Shown here: positions 55,983-64,000 of the stretch, in pieces
Position numbering within the stretch: the first letter of the stretch is position 1
Layout of the letters: each line of letters opens with the position of its first letter
Source of the DNA: Variovorax sp. IB41
Lineage (GTDB): Bacteria; Pseudomonadota; Gammaproteobacteria; Burkholderiales; Burkholderiaceae_C
Length of the DNA stretch: 64,000 nucleotides
Assembly: GCF_016405905.1 (NCBI RefSeq)
Contig: NZ_JAEFCB010000003.1
Coordinates: forward strand, 62,001 to 126,000
Direction: 5' to 3'
The notes under the pieces: generated by a model
Database searches by the model: none
What the model saw: only the letters and a program-made list of their open reading frames with translations
What the model was told of the DNA's origin: nothing
Position numbers and translations under genes: made by a program

Positions 55983-56576
55983 ATGTCCATCGTTTCCAGA
56001 ATCCTTCGCGTCGCCACGGCGTTCGCTGTGGTGGCCGTGCTCGCAGGCTGCGCGCATCCCATCAATGTCGGCACCGACACCTCGCCGCCGCGCGTGGAAG
56101 CCAACCTGATCCAAAAGAAGGTGGCCTACACCATGACCGACGCCCAGCGTGCCCTGCAGGCCGTGACGCCAGGCGGCGGCGGCGACCGGATCAGCTACTA
56201 CCCGTACCGTGACCTGGAGAAGTCGATCCGCGATGCGCTGCGCGCGGTCTACCAGGACGTGGTTGTCCTCAAGTCCACCGCGGACGCCGGTGCCGTCCAG
56301 ACGTCGGGCGCCTCGCTTGTGTTCACGCCCGAGATCAAGACCGATTCGGGCTCGCCGTCGCCCTTCACCTGGCCGCCCACGTACTTCACGACCGAGGTGT
56401 CGTGCGTCGTGACCGACCCGTCGGGCGCCGAGATCACCCGCGTCAAGGCATCGGGCCGGGGAGAAGCGGAGTTCAGCGAGTTCAAGGGCGAGTTCGGTCT
56501 CTCCGCAAAGCGCGCTGCGACCAAGGTGGCCACCGAGCTCAGCAGCGAGATCGCCAGGAACGAGAAGCTGCGCTGA
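55983..56576 (+). CDS. Lipoprotein B2 (duplicated pair)
   Basis: A 197-aa lipoprotein with lipobox VLAGC. It matches B1 throughout: KKVAYTMTDAQRALQAVT, ISYYPYRDLEKSIRDALRA, VFTPEIKTDSGSPSPFTWPP, and the end EIARNEKLR. A terminator follows. The order A1-B1-A2-B2 shows a duplicated two-gene cassette. Confidence 0.86.
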   Translation: MSIVSRILRVATAFAVVAVLAGCAHPINVGTDTSPPRVEANLIQKKVAYTMTDAQRALQAVTPGGGGDRISYYPYRDLEKSIRDALRAVYQDVVVLKSTADAGAVQTSGASLVFTPEIKTDSGSPSPFTWPPTYFTTEVSCVVTDPSGAEITRVKASGRGEAEFSEFKGEFGLSAKRAATKVATELSSEIARNEKLR

Positions 56577-56597
56577 GCGGCCCTGTCATCCGACCCA

Positions 56598-56629
56598 TGA
56601 AAAAACGCGCCCGAGGGCGCGTTTTTCAT
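56598..56629. terminator. Bidirectional intrinsic terminator, lipoprotein B2/gapA
   Basis: Arms AAAAACGCGCC and GGCGCGTTTTT around a CGAG loop, between the convergent lipoprotein cassette and gapA. Confidence 0.88.
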
Positions 56630-56644
56630 TGAAGCCGCGAAGCC

Positions 56645-59810
<3,166 letters not shown>

Positions 59811-59957
59811 GTGCGGTGGACTTTCGGAGGGAAAAGGAAAGGTTGGGGGCGGGAGAACCCGCGATTTTACCGGGCGAGCCCCGGCCGGCCTCGATACGCC
59901 CAGAACACCCTTCCGATGTTCTCTTGTGCACCGGGCCGGCTGCTAGAGTTGCCACCC

Positions 59958-60338
59958 ATGCATGGGTTGCACCTCACCGCCGATCTCCACGACTGCCGAT
60001 GCGGTCTCCAATGGCTCACCGACGGGGCGGCCCTCGGGGCGGTCTGCCTCAAGGCGGTATCGGCCGCGGGGCTGCAGGCGGTGGGCAAGATCGTCCATTC
60101 TTTTCCCGCGACGCCGCAAGGGCCGGGCGGGGTGACGGCCACGGTGCTGCTGGCCGAATCGCACCTGTGCATCCACACCTGGCCCGAGCAGCGCGGCGTG
60201 ACGCTGGACGTGTACGTGTGCAATTTCGGGGGCGACCATTCGGCAAAAGCGCATGCGCTGATGGAGTGCCTGGTCTCGCTGTTCCAGCCGACTCACAGCG
60301 AACGCAACGAGCTGCAGCGCGGCCGCATCGCAGCGTGA
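59958..60338 (+). CDS. speH: S-adenosylmethionine decarboxylase proenzyme
   Basis: Pyruvoyl-dependent enzyme that makes decarboxylated SAM for spermidine synthesis. A 126-aa protein typical of the short bacterial class. Self-cleavage site: Ser68 in AESHLCIHTWPE, which becomes the pyruvoyl group. It overlaps murU by GTGA. No spermidine synthase gene is near. Confidence 0.92.
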   Translation: MHGLHLTADLHDCRCGLQWLTDGAALGAVCLKAVSAAGLQAVGKIVHSFPATPQGPGGVTATVLLAESHLCIHTWPEQRGVTLDVYVCNFGGDHSAKAHALMECLVSLFQPTHSERNELQRGRIAA

Positions 60339-61078
60339 GCACGGCGATTTCTCCCGTGCGGGCGATGATCCTGGCCGCAGGCCGCGGCGAGCGCATGCGG
60401 CCGCTGACCGACGCCACACCCAAGCCCCTGCTCGAAGTGCGCGGCAAGCCGCTGATGCAGTGGCCGATGGAGGCGCTGGCCGACGGCGGGTTCACGCAGC
60501 TGGTCGTCAACACCGACTGGCTGGGCGCGCAGATTTCGACTCGCTTCGGCGCAACGCCCTTGCTGGACGGGCATGGCGCGCTATCGATTTCATATTCCGA
60601 CGAGGGCCATGACTTCGGCGGCGCCCTCGAAACAGCCGGCGGCATCGTGCGTGCGCTGCCTTTGCTTGGCGAGGTGTTCTGGGTCGCGGCCGGCGACGTC
60701 TTCGCGCCGGAATTCCGCTTCACGCAGGCCTCGGTCGACCGCTTCCTGGCCAGCGGCAAGCTGGCGCACCTGTGGCTGGTGCCGAACCCCGCGCACAACC
60801 TCAAAGGCGACTTCGGTCTCTCCGCCGGAGGGCTCGCGCTGAACCAGGCTGCCGAGAAGCACACCTTCTCGACCATCGGCCTCTACCGCGCCGCCCTGTT
60901 CGCGCCGCCGTACTGCGGCATCCCGCCCGGCAATCCGGCCGGCGTGAAAGCCCCGTTGGCGCCGATCCTGCGGGCCGCGATGGACAATGAACGCGTGAGC
61001 GCCGAGCTCTACACCGGCCCCTGGACCGATGTGGGAACCCCCGAACGGCTTGCCCAACTGAACACCACGCCAAGATGA
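60335..61078 (+). CDS. murU: Nucleotidyltransferase, MurU-like
   Basis: A 247-aa sugar-1-phosphate nucleotidyltransferase: MILAAGRGERMRPLTDATPK, LETAGGIVRALPLLG, and GPWTDVGTPERL. It matches the MurU family, which makes UDP-MurNAc from MurNAc-1-phosphate in cell-wall recycling. Other sugar nucleotides are possible. The GTG at 60335 overlaps the speH stop; the ATG of MILAAG is a later alternative. Confidence 0.82.
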   Translation: MSTAISPVRAMILAAGRGERMRPLTDATPKPLLEVRGKPLMQWPMEALADGGFTQLVVNTDWLGAQISTRFGATPLLDGHGALSISYSDEGHDFGGALETAGGIVRALPLLGEVFWVAAGDVFAPEFRFTQASVDRFLASGKLAHLWLVPNPAHNLKGDFGLSAGGLALNQAAEKHTFSTIGLYRAALFAPPYCGIPPGNPAGVKAPLAPILRAAMDNERVSAELYTGPWTDVGTPERLAQLNTTPR

Positions 61079-62472
61079 CCTCCGCAGACACCACCACGAT
61101 CTACGCTGAGCGCCGCGCGCGCCTCGCCTCGCACCTCGGCAAGGACGGCATCGCCATCATCCCGACCGCGCCCGAGCGCCCGCGCAACCGCGATACCGAT
61201 TTCCTGTACCGCCACGACAGCTACTTCTATTACCTGACCGGCTTCACCGAGCCGAACGCCTGGCTGGTGCTGGCCGGCGACGGCCGCGCCACGCTGTTCT
61301 GCGCGCCGAAAGACCTGGAACGCGAGATCTGGGACGGCTACCGCCTGGGCCCCGAGGCGGCGCCAGCGGCGCTCGGCGTGGACGAAGCGTTCTCCGTGAC
61401 CGACCTCGACGCGAAGCTTCCCAAGCTGCTGGAGAACCGCTCGACCGTCTGGTTTCCGTTCGCCATCCACAAGGGGCTGGAGACCCGCATCGACGGCTGG
61501 CTGCAGTCGGTGCGCGCGCGCGTGCGCTACGGCGCGCTGTGCCCCGAGGAGCAGCGCGACCTGTGCGGCCCGCTCGACGAGATGCGCCTGGTGAAAGACG
61601 CGCACGAGCAGGACATCATGCGGCGCGCCGCGCAGATCAGCGCCCGTGCCCACGTGCGCGCGATGCAGCTGTCGTCGCGCATGCTGCGCGAGGGCAAGGA
61701 CGTGCGCGAGTACCACCTGGATGCCGAGCTGCTGCATGAATTCCGCTTCGGCGGCTCGCAGTACCCGGCGTACTACTCCATCGTCGCGGCCGGCGCCAAC
61801 GCCTGCGTGCTGCACTACCGCGCCGACGCCGCGCCGCTGCGCCCGGGCGAGCTGGTGCTGATCGACGCGGGCTGCGAGCTGGACGGCTACGCGAGCGACA
61901 TCACCCGCACCTTTCCGGCCGACGGCAAGTTCACCGGTCCGCAGCGCGCGCTGTACGACCTGGTGCTCGCGAGCCAGGATGCCGCGGCCGCCGCCACCAA
62001 GGCCGGCAACCGCTTCACCGACCCGCACGACGCCGCGGTGCGGGTGCTGGCGCAGGGCATGCTCGACTTCGGCCTGCTCGATGCGAACAAGGTCGGCAGC
62101 GTTCAGGATGTGATCGACTCGCGCGCCTACTTCCAGTTCTACATGCACCGCACCGGCCACTGGCTGGGCATGGACGTGCACGACTGCGGCAGCTACGTGG
62201 AGCCCACGCAGGTGGGCGAGGTGAGCGAGCGGAAAGATCCGCTCTCCAACGAAGTCATCAAGAACCGCCCGAGCCGCATCCTGCAGCCGGGCATGGTGCT
62301 CACGCTGGAGCCGGGCATCTACGTGCGGCCCGCCGAGGGCGTGCCCGAGCAGTTCCACAACATCGGCATCCGCATCGAGGACGACGCGATCGTCACGGCC
62401 ACAGGCTGCGAACTCATTTCGCGCGGCGTGCCGGTGAAGGCGGACGAGATCGAGGCGTTGATGCGGGCTTGA
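61075..62472 (+). CDS. pepP: Xaa-Pro aminopeptidase (aminopeptidase P)
   Basis: M24 metallopeptidase of 465 aa removing N-terminal residues before proline. AMP_N domain: FLYRHDSYFYYLTGFTEPNA; metal-site motifs IDAGCELDGYASDITRTFP, HRTGHWLGMDVHDCGSY, and EPGIYV. Overlaps murU by ATGA. Its 3' end overlaps the convergent LysR gene by 59 bp. Confidence 0.95.
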   Translation: MTSADTTTIYAERRARLASHLGKDGIAIIPTAPERPRNRDTDFLYRHDSYFYYLTGFTEPNAWLVLAGDGRATLFCAPKDLEREIWDGYRLGPEAAPAALGVDEAFSVTDLDAKLPKLLENRSTVWFPFAIHKGLETRIDGWLQSVRARVRYGALCPEEQRDLCGPLDEMRLVKDAHEQDIMRRAAQISARAHVRAMQLSSRMLREGKDVREYHLDAELLHEFRFGGSQYPAYYSIVAAGANACVLHYRADAAPLRPGELVLIDAGCELDGYASDITRTFPADGKFTGPQRALYDLVLASQDAAAAATKAGNRFTDPHDAAVRVLAQGMLDFGLLDANKVGSVQDVIDSRAYFQFYMHRTGHWLGMDVHDCGSYVEPTQVGEVSERKDPLSNEVIKNRPSRILQPGMVLTLEPGIYVRPAEGVPEQFHNIGIRIEDDAIVTATGCELISRGVPVKADEIEALMRA

Positions 62473-63388
62473 CGGCGCGCTGCGACACCGGCGGCGGCGC
62501 ATGCCGTGCCTGCAGGAAGTCGATGAACACCCGCAGCTTGCGCGGCACCTGCGCGCGGCTCGGGTGATAGAGATAGAAGCCCGGAAAGGTCGGCCACCAG
62601 GGCTCCAGCAGCGGCACGAGGCGGCCGCTCTCGAAGTCGGCGCGCACCGCGTCCTCGAACGCCACCATGATTCCCGCGCCCGAACGCGCGGCCGCCAGCA
62701 GCACGTCGCTGTCGTTGCTGACCAGCGGCCCGGCCACCTCGACATCGAGCGCGCGGCCGTCCTGTGCGTATTCCCACCGGTAGAGGCCGCCCGTGGTCAG
62801 GCGGTAGTTCAGGCACTGGTGCGCGCGCAGGTCCTCGGGTGACCTGGGCAGCGTGCGGCCCGCGAGGTAGCGCGGCGATGCGAAGGTCACCATGCGCTGC
62901 GGCCCGCCCACGGGCACGGCCACCACGTGCTGCGCCAGGCTCTCGCCGAGCCGGATGCCTGCGTCGAAGCCGCCTTCCACCAGGTCGACCATGCGGTTGT
63001 CGCAGACCAGCTCGATCGTGATGTCGGGATAGGCCTGCGCGAAGTCGCCGAAGTGCGGATAGAGCAGCAGCTCGGCCGACACGCGCGCGGCATTCAGGCG
63101 CAGCAGGCCGGCCGGCTTGTCGCGCGCCTCGTCGATGCCCTCCACCGCCTGCGCCAGCGCGTCCAGCCCCGGCGCCGCGCCCGCGAGGAATTGCTGGCCC
63201 AGTTCGGTGACGCCGACGCGCCGCGTGGTGCGATCCAGGAGGCGCACGCCCAGGCGTTGCTCGAGCGTGCGCACGGTCTGCGACAGGGCGGAGGGCGACA
63301 CGCCCAGTTCCTGCGCGGCGCGCGTGAAGCTGGCGTGGTGGGCCACCCGCGCGAAGGCGGCGATGGCGGGGAGCAGTTCGGGCGACAT
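62414..63388 (-). CDS. LysR family transcriptional regulator
   Basis: A 324-aa regulator: helix-turn-helix FARVAHHASFTRAAQELGVS, then SALSQTVRTLEQRLG, and a substrate-binding domain. It is divergent from an aldo/keto reductase that is probably its target. The C-terminus is Pro/Arg-rich and overlaps pepP. Start at 63388; a longer frame to 63514 covers the intergenic region. Confidence 0.9.
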   Translation of the reverse strand: MSPELLPAIAAFARVAHHASFTRAAQELGVSPSALSQTVRTLEQRLGVRLLDRTTRRVGVTELGQQFLAGAAPGLDALAQAVEGIDEARDKPAGLLRLNAARVSAELLLYPHFGDFAQAYPDITIELVCDNRMVDLVEGGFDAGIRLGESLAQHVVAVPVGGPQRMVTFASPRYLAGRTLPRSPEDLRAHQCLNYRLTTGGLYRWEYAQDGRALDVEVAGPLVSNDSDVLLAAARSGAGIMVAFEDAVRADFESGRLVPLLEPWWPTFPGFYLYHPSRAQVPRKLRVFIDFLQARHAPPPVSQRAVKPASTPRSRPPSPARRAK

Positions 63389-63399
63389 GCCTGCAATTA

Positions 63400-63414
63400 T
63401 GAAGACTGGCTTCA
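63400..63414. promoter_or_regulatory. LysR-type operator candidate
   Basis: TGAAG-ACTGG-CTTCA, a perfect inverted repeat 12-26 bp upstream of the LysR start and about 105 bp upstream of the aldo/keto reductase. Likely autoregulatory site; unproven. Confidence 0.4.
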
Positions 63415-63519
63415 CAAAGCATCCGCCCAGGCGGGCTTTTTCCGAATCAATGCCGGCACTACCTTCGAGGCCATGGCGATGCAGCCGCCTCGCCGCCCAC
63501 CTCGAAAAGGACATTCACC

Positions 63520-64000
63520 ATGAAGCTGGACAACTACCTCACCCTCGGCCGCTCGGGCCTGCGCGTCAGCCCCATGTCGCTGGGCACCATGACCTTCGGC
63601 CAGGAGTGGGGCTGGGGCGCCGATGCCGGCGAATCGCGCCGCATGTTCGACGCCTACGTGGCGCGCGGCGGCAACTTCATCGACACCGCCAACTTCTATA
63701 CCAACGGCAGCTCGGAGCGCCTGGTCGGCCAGTTCATCGCGGACAGGCGCGAGTCGGTGGTAGTCGCCACCAAGTACTCGCTCAACATGCAGCCGGGCAA
63801 CCCCAACGCGGGCGGCAACCACCGCCGCAACATGGTCCGCTCGGTGGAGGCGAGCCTGCAGCGCCTGGGCACCGACTACATCGACCTGCTGTACCTGCAC
63901 ATCTGGGACGACCTCACGCCCTTCGAGGAAGTGATGCGCGCCTTCGACGACCTCGTGCGCTCGGGCAAGGTGCTCTACGCGGGCATCTCGGACACGCCGG
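63520..64000 (+). CDS. Aldo/keto reductase (partial, right edge)
   Basis: The first 160 residues of a TIM-barrel NADPH-dependent reductase; the gene runs off the window. Visible: LGRSGLRVSPMSLGTMTFGQ, DTANFYTNGSSERLVG (Asp and Tyr of the tetrad), VVATKYS (Lys) and YLHIWD (His). It is divergent from a LysR regulator. Substrate unknown. Confidence 0.92.
   Translation, partial: MKLDNYLTLGRSGLRVSPMSLGTMTFGQEWGWGADAGESRRMFDAYVARGGNFIDTANFYTNGSSERLVGQFIADRRESVVVATKYSLNMQPGNPNAGGNHRRNMVRSVEASLQRLGTDYIDLLYLHIWDDLTPFEEVMRAFDDLVRSGKVLYAGISDTP

Noticed and set aside
63421..63440. CCGCC/GGCGG hairpin with T run as a terminator
   Set aside because: The loop would be only two bases and no transcript is known to need ending there; the T run is short.

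Overview
This is a GC-rich chromosomal window from a betaproteobacterium, most likely a Comamonadaceae member close to Variovorax. That assignment is an inference from gene content and style: two Bug/TctC solute-binding proteins, a type 2 ArgC, an InfA with a C-terminal extension, many divergent LysR/MocR/GntR regulators, and intergenic repeats of a kind seen in that family. I see no rRNA, tRNA, CRISPR array, insertion sequence or prophage. Coding density is very high and many neighbouring genes overlap by ATGA or GTGA.

Layout. 1-4.8 kb: a minus-strand signalling block (edge-truncated cyclic-nucleotide phosphodiesterase, CHASE2 adenylate cyclase, FHA protein, PP2C phosphatase), then a TerC membrane protein. 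4.9-11.6 kb: sucCD, argC, two small unknown or poorly known proteins, recX-recA with a LexA box, and a divergent MarR regulator. 11.6-15.5 kb: a TctD/TctE-like two-component pair, a short membrane-anchored protein, birA, and a SET-domain protein with a lysine-rich tail. 15.5-19.9 kb: topB (DNA topoisomerase III with a histone-H1-like linker and a C-terminal SWIB domain), diverging from the SET gene across a 35-bp alternating purine-pyrimidine tract; then a Bug protein and a tiny lipoprotein. 19.9-26 kb: a glutamine-amidotransferase-type hydrolase, a sugar isomerase/epimerase-like TIM barrel, a catalase-fold protein, and a MocR regulator divergent from an MFS exporter. 26-33.7 kb: a long untranslated leader, a small conserved protein, infA, dbpA, a MATE exporter, two small proteins, a MerR/TipAS regulator, an acyltransferase and a fatty acid desaturase.

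33.8-40.4 kb is a minus-strand operon for trans-4-hydroxy-L-proline catabolism. It encodes a pyrroline-hydroxycarboxylate deaminase, a periplasmic amino-acid-binding protein, 4-hydroxyproline 2-epimerase, a three-subunit D-hydroxyproline dehydrogenase and a GntR regulator. A 161-bp imperfect palindrome sits between the epimerase and the dehydrogenase genes. The last enzyme of the pathway, a semialdehyde dehydrogenase, is not in the window.

40.4-50.5 kb: a glycine-zipper protein, a Bug protein with an M20 amidohydrolase, a pirin plus FMN-reductase pair divergent from a LysR regulator that overlaps slyD, a CYTH/CHAD protein divergent from a VOC protein, a second pirin and a YciI-like protein. 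50.8-53.5 kb: a protealysin-type M4 protease with its overlapping emfourin-like inhibitor, and mntH. 53.6-56.6 kb: a small monooxygenase, then a tandemly duplicated pair of lipoprotein genes (A1-B1-A2-B2). 56.6-64 kb: gapA, tkt, a speH-murU-pepP overlap operon, a LysR regulator and an edge-truncated aldo/keto reductase.

The items most worth follow-up are the SET / topoisomerase III-SWIB divergon with its Z-DNA-prone promoter, the duplicated lipoprotein pair, the palindrome inside the hydroxyproline operon, the protease-inhibitor pair, and the pirin lacking one metal ligand.
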